Below are positions 1 to 8,876 of a stretch of DNA of 52,819 bases, piece by piece. Below the pieces are notes generated by a model. That model was not told the origin of the DNA. It saw nothing but the letters and a program-made list of their open reading frames with translations, and made no database searches. Each line of letters starts with the position of its first letter. The first letter of the stretch is position 1. Source of the DNA: Acidobacteriota bacterium (GTDB lineage: Bacteria; Acidobacteriota; Terriglobia; 20CM-2-55-15); NCBI GenBank assembly GCA_003223875.1, contig QHWY01000087.1:69720-122538 (forward strand). Direction: 5' to 3'. The translations under genes were made by a program, and so were the position numbers.

Positions 1-183
1 TTGGATTTGAAAAAGCAACGCTGCTGCGGCGTTTCCAGTGTTGGATTTGAAAAAGCAACGCTGCTGCGGCGTTTCCAGTGTTGGATTTGAAAAAGCAACA
101 CTGCTGCGGCGTTTCCAGTGTTGGATTTGAAAAAGCAACACTGCTACGGCGTTTCCAGTGTTAGTTTTGAAAAAGCAACACTG
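1..183. repeat. 40-bp tandem repeat array, cut by the window edge
   Basis: Four consecutive 40-bp units (1-40, 41-80, 81-120, 121-160) and a partial fifth (161-183) share the core TTTGAAAAAGCAAC followed by a GC-rich CTGCTGCGGCG segment and TTTCCAGTG. Units 1 and 2 are identical. Unit 3 differs by one base, unit 4 by two, and the partial unit is more diverged, so decay increases toward the neighbouring gene. There are no unique spacers, so this is not a CRISPR. The unit length is not a multiple of three and the array lies just 3' of the gene ending at 194. It probably continues beyond the left edge. Function unknown. Confidence 0.95.
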
Positions 184-193
184 CCGGCGAGTC

Positions 194-1249
194 TCAACGG
201 TTAGGCCGCTTCTCCAGAGCTCGAGCACCAGCGAGAATATTCTTAAGGGCGAAATTTCCCTCGTGACACGCGTATTCATAGATCAGTTCCGAGCTCTTCT
301 GCATGGGAATGACGGCGGTCCAGGGCGTCGTCCAGATCGTCGGATCGTCGACCGTGAATTCGTATTGAAGCGTGTCTGCGGCGAGGCGTCTGAAGCGTTC
401 AACCACATGCAAACGCGGGCCGGCCCCCCGGAAATCGACCTTTGGGGAGAAGTTCGTGGTATCGACAACAAGCGTATCGCCTTCCCAATGCCCGCGGGAA
501 TCACCCACCCATTGGCGGATGTTCTGGCTGACATGTGGGCGTGCGTCGAGAGGAACGATGCGATGTTCGTGGATCATCTCGTTGAGAATCGCCACGTATC
601 CGGAAGTCTGGATAATTTCAATATTGTTGTTGTAGGGGCCCGGAAGTATGGGCACGGTGCCGGCAGACAGAATGCAACGCTCCGACAGCGGCCGGTCTTC
701 GTAAGAGTCGGCACGAGGACGTCCGAGCTGGGTTTCACGCTCCTCTACCGCGCCGGCATCCGCACGCTTTTTCCCCTCCGGCGTCAGAGGAGGAAGCCGG
801 CCATCGGGTGGATCCACAATCAGCGACGTGCGCCTTGTTCCGACAACCGACTTTCCCCGGTCGTACCAAAACTCGTTGTAGGGCACAACGCCGCCGGGCG
901 GGTACTGCAGGCCGCCCTTCGCGGGGTCGATGAGATCACGATTTTGGCGTCGATTTTCTTCCCGTTCAAAAACCGCCGCTTCGTCGTCGGTCAAAAACTC
1001 TTTCCCCGACAGCGCGCTGGGCCGTTCCAAGGGGGTAATGGTGCGGTAATCCCACACGCCCTGCAGATCCGGGTGACCCCAAGGCGTCCGAGGCGGTATC
1101 CACGGCTTTGTGGTGGCCTTCGATTTCGCATCAGCGGATGACGAGACCTGGGCACCCTGACCACCAGCGGCCTCCGGTGCCGACATCAGCAACAGGACCA
1201 CAGGTATGAGGGCGACTGGCGCGGTTGCGGTAAGAACTCGACGGCTCAT
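194..1249 (-). CDS. secreted hypothetical protein (acidobacterial 'DLQGVWD' family)
   Basis: This 351-residue protein has an N-terminal signal peptide (basic MSRR, hydrophobic residues about 8-28, AEA-type end). The mature part contains GHPDLQGVWD, a central IHEHRIVPLD segment, HWEGDTLVVDTTNF and a late WTTPWTAVIPM block. No catalytic motif is recognised. The same order of motifs recurs in the protein at 40748-41506, so the window holds two paralogues. Such proteins are abundant in Acidobacteriota and are probably exported to the periplasm or outside; their role is unknown. The start is supported by GGAGGGA eight bases upstream of the ATG. It is divergent from the AlkB gene, with 88 bp between them. 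Confidence 0.8.
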   Translation of the reverse strand: MSRRVLTATAPVALIPVVLLLMSAPEAAGGQGAQVSSSADAKSKATTKPWIPPRTPWGHPDLQGVWDYRTITPLERPSALSGKEFLTDDEAAVFEREENRRQNRDLIDPAKGGLQYPPGGVVPYNEFWYDRGKSVVGTRRTSLIVDPPDGRLPPLTPEGKKRADAGAVEERETQLGRPRADSYEDRPLSERCILSAGTVPILPGPYNNNIEIIQTSGYVAILNEMIHEHRIVPLDARPHVSQNIRQWVGDSRGHWEGDTLVVDTTNFSPKVDFRGAGPRLHVVERFRRLAADTLQYEFTVDDPTIWTTPWTAVIPMQKSSELIYEYACHEGNFALKNILAGARALEKRPNR

Positions 1250-1337
1250 GCTTCCCTCCAGTTTTCTATTTTGTCAACATACGAATCAAACGTCCGTTCT
1301 AGAATAGGAACGAGTACAAGTCTACTCCAGAATCGCG

Positions 1338-1985
1338 ATGACTTCTCTTTTCGATAGCCACCCGGTGCCCTGCTCCCGTGAGAGGCTCGAAGAAGGCGCG
1401 GTATTACTGCGAGGCTTTGCCGCAACCGAAGCGCCGTTGCTGGTTGAAGAAGTGGAGCGTATAGCGCAGAGGGCGGCCTTTCGCCACCTGGTCACGCCTG
1501 GTGGTTTCACAATGTCTGTAGCGATGACGAACTGCGGACGTGTCGGTTGGGTATCGGACCGAAGCGGTTATCGCTACGATGTTCTGGATCCCGACACCGG
1601 ACTATCCTGGCCTCCCATGCCGGAGGCATTTCTCGACATCGCCTCACGCGCCGCTGCAGAGGCGGGGTTTGCCAACTATGATCCCGACGCTTGTCTGATC
1701 AATCGTTATATCGCGGGCGCTAAACTTAGCCTTCATCAGGACCGCGACGAAAAAGATGCGTCTGCCCCGATCGTCTCGGTTTCATTGGGCCTTTCTGCTG
1801 TGTTTTTGTGGGGCGGCAAACACCGCTCGGAGCCCGTGCGCCGCCTGCGAATCGAAAACGGCGATATCGCCGTTTGGGGCGGTCCCGCCCGTTTCGCTTA
1901 TCACGGAGTCGCTCCGCTCAGTGACGGGCAGCATGTGCTGACCGGCAATGTTCGAATCAACCTCACTTTTCGGAAGGTGTTCTGA
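1338..1985 (+). CDS. alkB: AlkB, DNA/RNA alkylation-repair dioxygenase
   Basis: An Fe(II)/2-oxoglutarate dioxygenase that oxidatively removes methyl groups such as 1-methyladenine and 3-methylcytosine from nucleic acid. The 215 residues match E. coli AlkB (216) in length and in spacing of key residues. The iron ligands are H133 and D135 in LHQDRDE and H189 in AYHG; the 2-oxoglutarate arginines are R206 and R212 in VRINLTFRKV. The NRY segment (about 122-124) matches the substrate/2OG region of the family. No ada or other repair gene is adjacent, so it appears to be a single-gene unit. No clear Shine-Dalgarno precedes the ATG. Upstream, CGTTC and GAACG flank a TAGAAT hexamer (1294-1311), which could be an operator or -10 region, but this is only suggestive. 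Confidence 0.92.
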   Translation: MTSLFDSHPVPCSRERLEEGAVLLRGFAATEAPLLVEEVERIAQRAAFRHLVTPGGFTMSVAMTNCGRVGWVSDRSGYRYDVLDPDTGLSWPPMPEAFLDIASRAAAEAGFANYDPDACLINRYIAGAKLSLHQDRDEKDASAPIVSVSLGLSAVFLWGGKHRSEPVRRLRIENGDIAVWGGPARFAYHGVAPLSDGQHVLTGNVRINLTFRKVF

Positions 1986-2035
1986 TAAAAGTGGACCTGA
2001 ATGACCACTCGTTGAGACTCCAAAACCACCTGACA

Positions 2036-2140
2036 GCTCCCCTCCTAAGTTGAGAGTGTTGCAAAACTACGGAATAGCGGGTTCGGTTCTTACTGTAGCG
2101 GCGCTCTATGAGCGCCGGTTTTTCGCAGAATCAACGAAGT
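2036..2140. repeat. dispersed inverted-repeat element, truncated copy
   Basis: Starts with AGCTCCCCTCCTAAGTTG, the left end seen in the other copies. It continues for about 85 bp of sequence nearly identical, in reverse complement, to 20515-20610 (shared blocks include ACGGAATAGCGGGTTCGG and TTTTTCGCAGAATCAACG). The right-hand AGGAGGGG end is missing, so this copy is truncated. The internal GTAGCGGCGCTCTATGAGCG is the module also found at 40599 and 8826. It lies in the 385-bp gap between AlkB and the di-heme oxidoreductase; apart from the Shine-Dalgarno of the latter, nothing else is visible in that gap. Confidence 0.85.
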
Positions 2141-2370
2141 AGCTCATCAGTCGATCCTGCCTGCTGGCTTCGCAGTGACGATTTCGTCGTGCCGCCCTTG
2201 AATTCACCGCGATTTTGACTCATCCATCAAGTTGGTGTACCTCAATCGGGTTTGTTCCCGTATTTAGAGGCACTTAGGCCGGCTTGCCGCAGGAAGGGTG
2301 ATTGCGGTTTCCATCCCTGCTACGAAGCAGCGACTGCTGCGCACCACCGAAAAGAGATCAAAGGAGGCCT

Positions 2371-3786
2371 ATGTATTACATTCGAAAGGATGAACGAGGC
2401 TTGGTGTGGAATCCCATCTCGTGGTCCTGCATCACTGTATTCTTGTTTTTACAGGTTACCGCTGGTGCTTACGCTCAGATCGACCCTGGAATACGCGGCG
2501 GGGCTCCGGGAGCGGGCCTGCCTTTTACTACGGGGCTGACGGGCAGCGAACTGGCGTTCTTCAATGACGTCGGCGTGAAGGAGTTCAATGAAATTGAACA
2601 GGTAGAGGATGGTTTGGGACCGCGCTTCAATCTCGATTCGTGCGCAGGGTGCCATTTGTTTCCGGCTATCGGTGGGTCCAGTCCACCGATGAATAATCCT
2701 CTAGTTATGCGCGCCCCGACGATGGCGCCTGGCAGTACTGTTCCATCTTTTCTCAAGATTGATGGACCTATTCGAGAGGTACGGTTTATCCGCCAGACGC
2801 AAGTGAACTCGGAACGGGGTCGACGCTCAGACAGACACGACGATGAAGATGAAGCTCGAAAATCGAATGCACCGCTCGACGGTCAAGTTCACAACATTTT
2901 TACGATTGTCGGACGTTCCGACAATCCTGAAGGCTGCAAGATCAAACAGCCCGACTTCTCCGACACCCGCAACATGATCTTTCGCATACCCACACCGCTG
3001 TTCGGTCTTGGGTTGATTGAAAGCATCACGGATGCGACAATCAAAAACAATCTCGCATCCGATCCGACCGGCCTGAAGCGCCTCCTCGGCATAAGAGGGT
3101 CTGTGAACACGAACGGCAACGATGGAACGGTCACTCGTTTCGGATGGAAGGCGCAGAACAAGTCGCTACTACTGTTCTCCGGTGAGGCGTATAACGTCGA
3201 GATGGGTGTCACCAATGAGTTTTTCCCAAATGAAAGAAGCGAGGACCCGAAATGCGCGACGAACCCTTTACCCGAGAATCGCACGGGGTTTGGTGCCGAA
3301 ACCGAACCGTCCAATCTTGTGGCGTTCATGACCTTCGTGCGCTTCATGGATCAGCCCACACCAGCATGCGGTACGGCTGGCCAACCGACCTGTTCCCCGT
3401 CTGTCGTCAACGGTCGGGCACTGTTCGAATGGATTGGATGTAGCGGCTGCCATACGCCATCGTTGCCAACCGGTTTGTCGTACACTGAGGCCCTCAATCA
3501 AAAGCAGGCGAAACTCTTCTCCGATCTCGCCCTTCACCATATGGGTTCGGGCCTCGCCGATGACATTATCCAAGGCAAGGCCGGGCCCGATGAATTTCGC
3601 ACGGCTCCGTTGTGGGGTATCGGTCAACGAGCATTCTTTCTGCATGATGGCCGAACGAACGATTTGTTAAAAGCCATCTATGCTCATGCCAGCCCGGGAT
3701 CTGAAGCCTCCAGGGTAATCGGACTGTTCCACCGTTTGACCGCGTCGCAAAGGCAGGACATTCTGAATTTTCTGCGTTCCCTTTGA
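2371..3786 (+). CDS. di-heme oxidoreductase (DHOR/thiol oxidoreductase family, c-type cytochrome)
   Basis: A 471-residue periplasmic c-type cytochrome. A hydrophobic segment at residues 18-36 (ending AYA) is a signal peptide. Two heme-c sites, CAGCH (91-95) and CSGCH (357-361), frame the protein. The C-terminal TAPLWGIG ... LHDGRT block is the typical MauG/DHOR ending in which the second heme domain closes. The role is probably electron transfer or peroxidase-like oxidation; the substrate cannot be deduced. The start was chosen at 2371 because AAGGAGG lies at 2361-2367, three bases upstream; an upstream in-frame ATG at 2302 lacks this and would put charged residues before the signal peptide. 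No cytochrome maturation genes are nearby. Confidence 0.9.
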   Translation: MYYIRKDERGLVWNPISWSCITVFLFLQVTAGAYAQIDPGIRGGAPGAGLPFTTGLTGSELAFFNDVGVKEFNEIEQVEDGLGPRFNLDSCAGCHLFPAIGGSSPPMNNPLVMRAPTMAPGSTVPSFLKIDGPIREVRFIRQTQVNSERGRRSDRHDDEDEARKSNAPLDGQVHNIFTIVGRSDNPEGCKIKQPDFSDTRNMIFRIPTPLFGLGLIESITDATIKNNLASDPTGLKRLLGIRGSVNTNGNDGTVTRFGWKAQNKSLLLFSGEAYNVEMGVTNEFFPNERSEDPKCATNPLPENRTGFGAETEPSNLVAFMTFVRFMDQPTPACGTAGQPTCSPSVVNGRALFEWIGCSGCHTPSLPTGLSYTEALNQKQAKLFSDLALHHMGSGLADDIIQGKAGPDEFRTAPLWGIGQRAFFLHDGRTNDLLKAIYAHASPGSEASRVIGLFHRLTASQRQDILNFLRSL

Positions 3787-3808
3787 TGACGGTGTTGGAG
3801 CATTCGCG

Positions 3809-3869
3809 ATGTGAACGGTAGTTCTTTGTGAATACGGTTTCACACATTTACATGAACGACCGTTCACAT
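3809..3869. terminator. nested inverted repeat after the di-heme oxidoreductase gene
   Basis: Outer arms ATGTGAACGGT (3809-3819) and ACCGTTCACAT (3859-3869) are perfectly complementary. They enclose a second hairpin, TGTGAA (3827-3832) and TTCACA (3839-3844), with a 6-base loop. It begins 22 bp after the stop codon at 3786. No T-run follows, so a classical intrinsic terminator is not certain; a nested protein-binding site is possible. It is the only structure seen in the 324-bp gap 3787-4110. Confidence 0.5.
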
Positions 3870-4110
3870 TAGTGGTCCTTCGTTGCCATCGCTACCAAAA
3901 ACAAAACAGTCTCGGCCTCTATTCATTTCTGCCAGAACGAATCCTTTTCTCAACGTCCTCAGGCTGTTCAACCCAGTCCGCGCACCAAACACAGAGCGAT
4001 TTTCCCTAGCACGCTCGGGAGTGGTACCGTCGTTGCTGAAGAACGCGAGGTCTTGCGAGTCCGAAATGCGAGCAGAGGACAAGACCTAAACCAGCTCAAG
4101 GCAGGTACAT

Positions 4111-5430
4111 ATGGAAGAGTCGCAAAGATTTCCGGGTCGGATTCTACAGGGAAGGTTGTGCACTGCGGTCGTCATCTTGTCAGCATTGCTTACCTTCGCA
4201 GTGGCAGGGAATGCTCAGGTTCCAAGGGGGCTCATCGTCATCTTCCAACCGGGAACGACGCAGGCAGCTAGAGCGGATTCGGCCCAGCGCGCCGCAGCGG
4301 TTGTGCGATTCAACTATTCGATCGTCGACGCCATCGCCATAGACGCGGTGGATGCCAACGCGCTCGCCATTCTGCAGCAGGATCGATCGGTAATCGCTAT
4401 TGTGCCGGATTGGCCGATCTATGGAGTTGCCCCTCAGTTGCCGCCGATACTTCCAGGGCCGAGTCCTTCCGGAACACAAACCATTCCTGCGGGCGTCAAG
4501 AGGGTGGGAGTGCCGAGACCGTCATCCGATGGAGCTGGCATCGGCATCGCAATTATCGATACCGGTATTGATTTCGGCCATCGCGATCTTGCACCCGCCG
4601 CGCAGTGGTTCACAGCGGTCGGCACATCTTGCCAGGACGATCACGGCCACGGCACACACGTAACTGGGATCGTTGCAGCCCTCGACAACGGTGTCGATGT
4701 TATTGGCGTCGCGCCAAAATCGAAACCATACTGTGTGAAAGTCCTGGATAGGACCGGCGCAGGTTCGGATTCCAACGTCATTGCGGGTCTGGACTGGGTT
4801 TTCCGCAATCATGCCATCGTGTCGCCTACCATTCGCGGTGTGAATATGAGTCTTGGACGAAGCGGCACACCGGACGATGATCCAGCATTGAGAACCGCCT
4901 TCCGCAGACTCTACGATCTTGGCATCGTTGTAGTGGTTGCGGCAGGCAACGATTCCTCCGTTGAGGTCAGCCAACAAGTTCCGGCGGGTTATCCCGAAGT
5001 TCTAGCCATAGCCGCGACTACCGCTGCTTCCGGTCAAAACAGTTGCCTGTTCAGCACCGCGATTCGTGCCGACACAGCGTCGTATTTCACAACCGACGGA
5101 CACTATGATCGAAATACGCGTATCGGAGTAACAATATCTGCTCCAGGAGAAGAACAAGAGGACACGAACCTTGCGTGCCTCGTCTCGTCTCTCGGAATAC
5201 TTTCCACTCAGTTGGGAGGTGGGACGACGAGGATGTCGGGAACGAGCATGGCTGCCCCGCATGTCACAGGAATTGTTGCGCGCCTGATGCAGTCCGGAAT
5301 GTCGGGTGTTGAAAATGTTCGAGGATTTTTACGCAGCAGCGCCGATAGGATAGGCATCGCCCCGCTAGACTCGCCCACTACGGGCTACACGTTTGACGGC
5401 GAGCGCGAAGGCATTGCCCGGGCGCCGTAG
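4111..5430 (+). CDS. secreted subtilisin-like serine peptidase (S8)
   Basis: A 439-residue subtilase. Signal peptide residues 16-36 (hydrophobic, ending GNAQ) are followed by a short inhibitor-I9-like propeptide (about 39-105, containing LIVIFQPGT) and the catalytic domain (about 140-425). The catalytic triad is visible as D150 in IIDTGID, H180 in HGHGTHVTG and S379 in SGTSMAAPH, with oxyanion residue N280 in VAAGND. The enzyme is therefore predicted to be active, maturing by propeptide removal. Four cysteines (174, 207, 312, 356) could form disulfides. It stops at TAG 5428-5430, after which the same frame stays open to 5661 (see the pseudogene entry). AAGGCAGG lies upstream of the start. No dedicated immunity or export gene is adjacent. 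Confidence 0.92.
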   Translation: MEESQRFPGRILQGRLCTAVVILSALLTFAVAGNAQVPRGLIVIFQPGTTQAARADSAQRAAAVVRFNYSIVDAIAIDAVDANALAILQQDRSVIAIVPDWPIYGVAPQLPPILPGPSPSGTQTIPAGVKRVGVPRPSSDGAGIGIAIIDTGIDFGHRDLAPAAQWFTAVGTSCQDDHGHGTHVTGIVAALDNGVDVIGVAPKSKPYCVKVLDRTGAGSDSNVIAGLDWVFRNHAIVSPTIRGVNMSLGRSGTPDDDPALRTAFRRLYDLGIVVVVAAGNDSSVEVSQQVPAGYPEVLAIAATTAASGQNSCLFSTAIRADTASYFTTDGHYDRNTRIGVTISAPGEEQEDTNLACLVSSLGILSTQLGGGTTRMSGTSMAAPHVTGIVARLMQSGMSGVENVRGFLRSSADRIGIAPLDSPTTGYTFDGEREGIARAP

Positions 5431-5561
5431 TCTGAAACCAATGGCCGGCTGTTATATCCTCGACGTTGTGGGGCGGCGGGGGGTGAGGTGCGACTTTGCG
5501 CTTTTGGAAGTCCTACCGCTCCGATTGCGAAGGGCGTTCGGATGGTGATGACATCGACTAA

Positions 5562-5661
5562 CCGATCCTCCAATCGGATTCCCCGGTTATTGGGCAAAGG
5601 CACGAATGTAGGTCTTCCTTATAACGGGAGCGCGCCGGACCTGGGGGCATTCGACCGGTAA
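5562..5661 (+). pseudogene. C-terminal relic of a beta-helix-type secreted protein
   Basis: One frame reads ...ILQSDSPVIG up to 5594. Skipping the base at 5595 moves into a second frame reading KGTNVGLPYNGSAPDLGAF-DR-stop (5596-5661). Joined, this gives the familiar end of parallel beta-helix or pectate-lyase-like secreted proteins (SPaIgkGTnvGLPYnGsAPDlGAFE). The rest of such a gene is absent, so it is a fragment carrying at least one frameshift. The second frame coincides with the subtilase frame beyond its TAG, but the intervening 5431-5580 translation resembles no known domain. The remainder of the 316-bp gap up to 5746 shows nothing else. Confidence 0.6.
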
Positions 5662-5746
5662 TGATTTGAGCGCGACAACTCCGGAGTTGCTACGATTCTT
5701 GAGACTCTGATCCTGCCCTCAGCAAACGCGGCGTTCGTCCTTAGAT

Positions 5747-6310
5747 TTACTTCTTTTCTTCCTGATCTAAGCCCGTTGCGAAATTATCGATATCCAGATC
5801 CCGTTCGTCCTCTCCATCGTCGACACCAAAGATCTGACCCGTGAACTTTTCTTTGAATGCTTTCTTTCCACCTTCAGGCTTGAACCGTTGGGAGCGGCTG
5901 CGGGCGGGTTTCGCATCCGGACCAAAATTTTTCCGGCGATCGCTGCGAGGTTCTACGGCTGAAGGATCGGCAAAATCCGACGGGCCGCGCATCGGGGCGG
6001 GGCCGGGCCGAAGACCGGGGGATGGGCGAAATCCGCTTGGGGGACGCGCACTGGTGTCCTTCGCCCGCGCCTCGTTTACCGCGAGCGGCCGTCCTTTAAA
6101 AGGTTGATTGTTGAATTGGCGGATCGCTGCCTCTGCCTGTTCCCGCTCAGCGAACTCGACGAATGCGAACCCACGTTTCTTTCCCGTTTCCCGATCCAGT
6201 GGAATCGAAACGTAGGATAAGTTGCCGACGGAGGAAAAATGGTCGCGAATCTCATCCTCGGTCGTATCGTACGGGAGATTTCCGACAAAAAGGCGAACGC
6301 CCATCGTCAC
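5747..6310 (-). CDS. RRM-domain RNA-binding protein
   Basis: A single RNA recognition motif occupies residues about 5-82, with RNP2 LFVGNL (7-12) and RNP1 RGFAFVEF (46-53). A basic, proline/arginine-rich disordered tail (85-187) follows. Bacterial RRM proteins of this type are known from cyanobacteria and other phyla and bind single-stranded RNA; partners here are unknown. The tail is longer than in the usual 80-110 residue bacterial RRM proteins and ends in an acidic stretch (DDGEDERDLDIDNF). GTG at 6310 is preferred because AAGGAG lies nine bases upstream; an ATG at 6304 is also possible. It is not obviously in an operon. Confidence 0.88.
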   Translation of the reverse strand: MTMGVRLFVGNLPYDTTEDEIRDHFSSVGNLSYVSIPLDRETGKKRGFAFVEFAEREQAEAAIRQFNNQPFKGRPLAVNEARAKDTSARPPSGFRPSPGLRPGPAPMRGPSDFADPSAVEPRSDRRKNFGPDAKPARSRSQRFKPEGGKKAFKEKFTGQIFGVDDGEDERDLDIDNFATGLDQEEKK

Positions 6311-6442
6311 CTCATCGAACTCCTTAGAATAAAGCTCATAAGACTTCGGTGCGGCGAGGTGTCACAGAGATAGCAAGGAGTGGACTATTGGGGAAACCAG
6401 TTTCGGCATATAACGAGAAGCATCTTACCCTTTTGTCGGCTC

Positions 6443-6934
6443 GATTTCAATGCTATGGCGCCTTCGTGATCAGCACGGCCGGAGCAAAGGTGAAATCGGC
6501 ACGGAGCTGCTTGATCAACTTCGAGTCGGCCATGAATATCAATTCTTTGTGGACTGAATTCGGATTGCGCGCGTCGATGATTTGCACTTTAAATTCGTCG
6601 CCCATCATGAGCTCCTCGGGCGAATAGACGTAAACTGCCCGCGTAGGCCTGATCGATGAACCGGCGCTTCTTTTGGTCGGAGTTTGCTTCGATCACCTGG
6701 CGACCCGGCATAATCGGTTCGATTAACGTTCCGTCGCGAAATATGCGAAAGTCCAGAAACTCGCCCGTGAACTCGATCTCGCGCCGTGCCGTTTTCCCGA
6801 AGAGCGACATGGGCCACAGAAACCTGGATGCGCGGCTGCTCTTGGTCAAGCCGCTATCCGGCCGAATATCGAACGTGATGGCATAATCGAGCGACGTCTC
6901 GGTCGAACGATGCCATTCGTAATAGGGTTCCTTC
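6443..6934 (-). pseudogene. frameshifted conserved-looking hypothetical protein
   Basis: Reading on the minus strand, one frame gives a protein-like sequence containing SLDYAITFDIRPDSGL and GTLIEPIMPGRQVIEAN, then terminates quickly. A shift of one base near 6638 continues smoothly into VYVYSPEELMMGDEFKV and LIFMADSKLIKQLRADF, ending at a TAG (6443-6445). The join point is marked by FIDQAYA followed by AVYVYSP. No start codon with a ribosome site is found in the first frame after the kinase stop at 6935; the frame runs back into the kinase gene. It may therefore be an N-terminally truncated and frameshifted gene, or a coupled gene with a sequencing indel. Function unknown. The 132 bp between 6311 and 6442 show nothing. 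Confidence 0.55.
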
Positions 6935-8794
6935 CTACTCGTTATCGAGCAAGAGGGGTGCCAAATCGTTATTTGCCTTCGTGTCCGCCGGGGTGAAACT
7001 TTCGACGATTTCGTAGAGTTCTTGAGAACGAATAGGTTTACAAATGTATCCATCCATGCCCGCGTCGAGAGATCGCTGCCGATCGGCCTTCATCGCGTAA
7101 CCGGTCATTGCGATGATCGGGACATGAATCCCGGTGGTCTTTTCCTTCTCTCGAATGGCAGCGGTTGCTTGGAAACCGTCCATCTGGGGCATCTGCACAT
7201 CCATCAAGATGACATCGAATCGTTCCGACGCGAGGGTCTGGAGGACATCTTTACCATTGTTTGCGACTCGGACCTGATGTCCTCGAAGTTGCAGAAATTC
7301 GACGGCGACTTGTTGGTTGATTTCGTTGTCTTCTGCAAGAAGAACCCGCAGCGGGTGAAGAGCTTTCCTGAAGACCGGTTCCGCCGGCTTTTGCTCGCCG
7401 GTTGTTCCTTGATCGGTAAGCAATCGAACAGTGAAATGAAAGGAACTGCCCAGTCCGACCTGGCTTTCGACCCAGATGCGCCCACCCATCAGCTTGACCA
7501 GTTGTGAACAGATCGCCAATCCCAGGCCAGTACCGCCGTACCGCCGAGTCATCGAACCGTCGGCCTGCACAAAAGATTCGAAGATAATCTGTTGCTTCTC
7601 TTTCGGAATTCCGATGCCGGTATCGGTAACGACAAAGTGCAAGGCAAGAGAACCCTCTTCCTCTGGCAGAGCCGTAGTTGAGGCTCGGTCGTCCTCGGTA
7701 GTGTCAACGCGGATAAATACTTCACCTTTGTCGGTGAACTTGATGGCATTTCCGACAAGATTCATCAGAACCTGGCGCAGACGAGTCGCATCGCCGATTA
7801 CAAAATCAGGCACAACGTTCGATACTTGACAGGCCAATTCGAGGTCTTTCTGTCCCGCACGCGCCGCGAGTACTTCGAGTGTGTCGTTCAGCGTATCGCG
7901 AACCCGAAAGGCGATGGGATGCACATCAAGCTTGCCGGCCTCGATTTTCGAAAAGTCCAGAACGTCATCGATGAGTTGCAACAGAACATCGGCGGAAGCC
8001 TTCATGGTTGCAAGATACCGCTTCTGCTCGAATGTGGGATCGGAAGTCATGGCCAACTCGGCCATGCCCAGAATGGCGTTCATCGGCGTCCGGATTTCAT
8101 GACTCATATTCGCAAGAAATTCGCTCTTCGCCCGGTTCGCCGCTTCCGCTTTCCGCTTCGCTACTTCGAGTTGTTTGGACTTCTTGACCAATTGCCAGTT
8201 CAGACGCCTCGCCTCTCTCGTGATTTCAGCGCTGCGTCTGCGCAGCGCTGTAGCCGGCCGTGATGTGAACGCGAGATAGAGATTTGCGCCATAGATGTAG
8301 GCCATTTTCAGAACTTCGATTCCCCAATCGATCGGGCGTCCTTCGATCATGGCGAGGTACAAGACAAATGACAGATACGACGCGAGCGCCAGATGGCCGA
8401 AGATCAAAATCCGTTTGAACGTCGTGTAAGCTTGATGAGAGACCAAGACAACACCGACGAAAAACAACAGACTTTTCTCGCCCCCGGTCCGATAGACGAC
8501 GAGCAGCCAGAGAGACAGATCGACCACAAGAAATACCAGCGAGAAATCGACCGGTCTGACCTTCTTATAGCCTTTCCGTAGGATGAGCCACGATGCCAGA
8601 CAATATGTTGCGAAGATCGCGACAAAGGTGAGATATCCGTATAAGGAGAACGGCGGCGCAATCAATAGATCGTACAAAAGGACGTACACGCACAGAATGC
8701 CCAATCCCAATGCACGTAACATCGGAATTTGGACGACGTTCAGGCGATAGTTATCTGCGGGCCGGCGCCGCTGTATTTCAGTTCGCTCTTCCAT
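6935..8794 (-). CDS. membrane-bound hybrid histidine kinase with receiver domain
   Basis: A 619-residue sensor. Several hydrophobic segments at residues about 26-178 form a membrane sensor without a recognised periplasmic domain. A short coiled linker (185-225) follows. The HisKA domain has H232 in the motif [10 protein letters not shown], and the HATPase domain (about 335-460) has N-box [10 protein letters not shown]1 DTGIGIP and G2 [11 protein letters not shown]-terminal receiver domain (482-605) has phosphoacceptor D532 in [12 protein letters not shown] and a KP at 586-587. Signal and output partner are unknown; there is no separate response regulator next door, so phosphotransfer probably goes to a distant protein. 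The gene stops three bases before the hypothetical frame at 6934. Confidence 0.92.
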   Translation of the reverse strand: MEERTEIQRRRPADNYRLNVVQIPMLRALGLGILCVYVLLYDLLIAPPFSLYGYLTFVAIFATYCLASWLILRKGYKKVRPVDFSLVFLVVDLSLWLLVVYRTGGEKSLLFFVGVVLVSHQAYTTFKRILIFGHLALASYLSFVLYLAMIEGRPIDWGIEVLKMAYIYGANLYLAFTSRPATALRRRSAEITREARRLNWQLVKKSKQLEVAKRKAEAANRAKSEFLANMSHEIRTPMNAILGMAELAMTSDPTFEQKRYLATMKASADVLLQLIDDVLDFSKIEAGKLDVHPIAFRVRDTLNDTLEVLAARAGQKDLELACQVSNVVPDFVIGDATRLRQVLMNLVGNAIKFTDKGEVFIRVDTTEDDRASTTALPEEEGSLALHFVVTDTGIGIPKEKQQIIFESFVQADGSMTRRYGGTGLGLAICSQLVKLMGGRIWVESQVGLGSSFHFTVRLLTDQGTTGEQKPAEPVFRKALHPLRVLLAEDNEINQQVAVEFLQLRGHQVRVANNGKDVLQTLASERFDVILMDVQMPQMDGFQATAAIREKEKTTGIHVPIIAMTGYAMKADRQRSLDAGMDGYICKPIRSQELYEIVESFTPADTKANNDLAPLLLDNE

Positions 8795-8825
8795 GAAGAA
8801 GTGGGGGTAGAGTCTACCATCGGGC

Positions 8826-8875
8826 TGTAGCGGCGGTCTACGATGGCCAACTCCCCTCCTAAGTTAGCAGGGAGA
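8826..8875. repeat. short copy of the dispersed inverted-repeat element
   Basis: Contains GTAGCGGCGGTCTACGATGG followed by a small hairpin, CTCCCCTCCTAAG / TTAGCAGGGAG (8851-8874). Both modules occur in the longer elements at 2036, 20440, 40548 and 52096. It fills the gap between the 3' end of the SagB-like gene and the start of the hybrid kinase. As part of the kinase leader it could fold in the RNA. Confidence 0.7.
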
Positions 8876-8876
8876 C

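Noticed and set aside
1..183. CRISPR array
   Set aside because: The 40-bp units are directly adjacent with no unique spacers, and no cas gene is present.
158..1141. Long plus-strand reading frame opposite the secreted hypothetical gene
   Set aside because: It is the complement of a well-supported gene with signal peptide and Shine-Dalgarno; the product has biased composition and no domain.
3883..4089. Short plus-strand ORF before the subtilase
   Set aside because: No ribosome site, no domain, low-quality composition; treated as intergenic.
5431..5661. Stop-codon read-through extension of the subtilase
   Set aside because: The frame is open, but the translation before the last 20 residues has no recognised fold and the best ending requires a frameshift.
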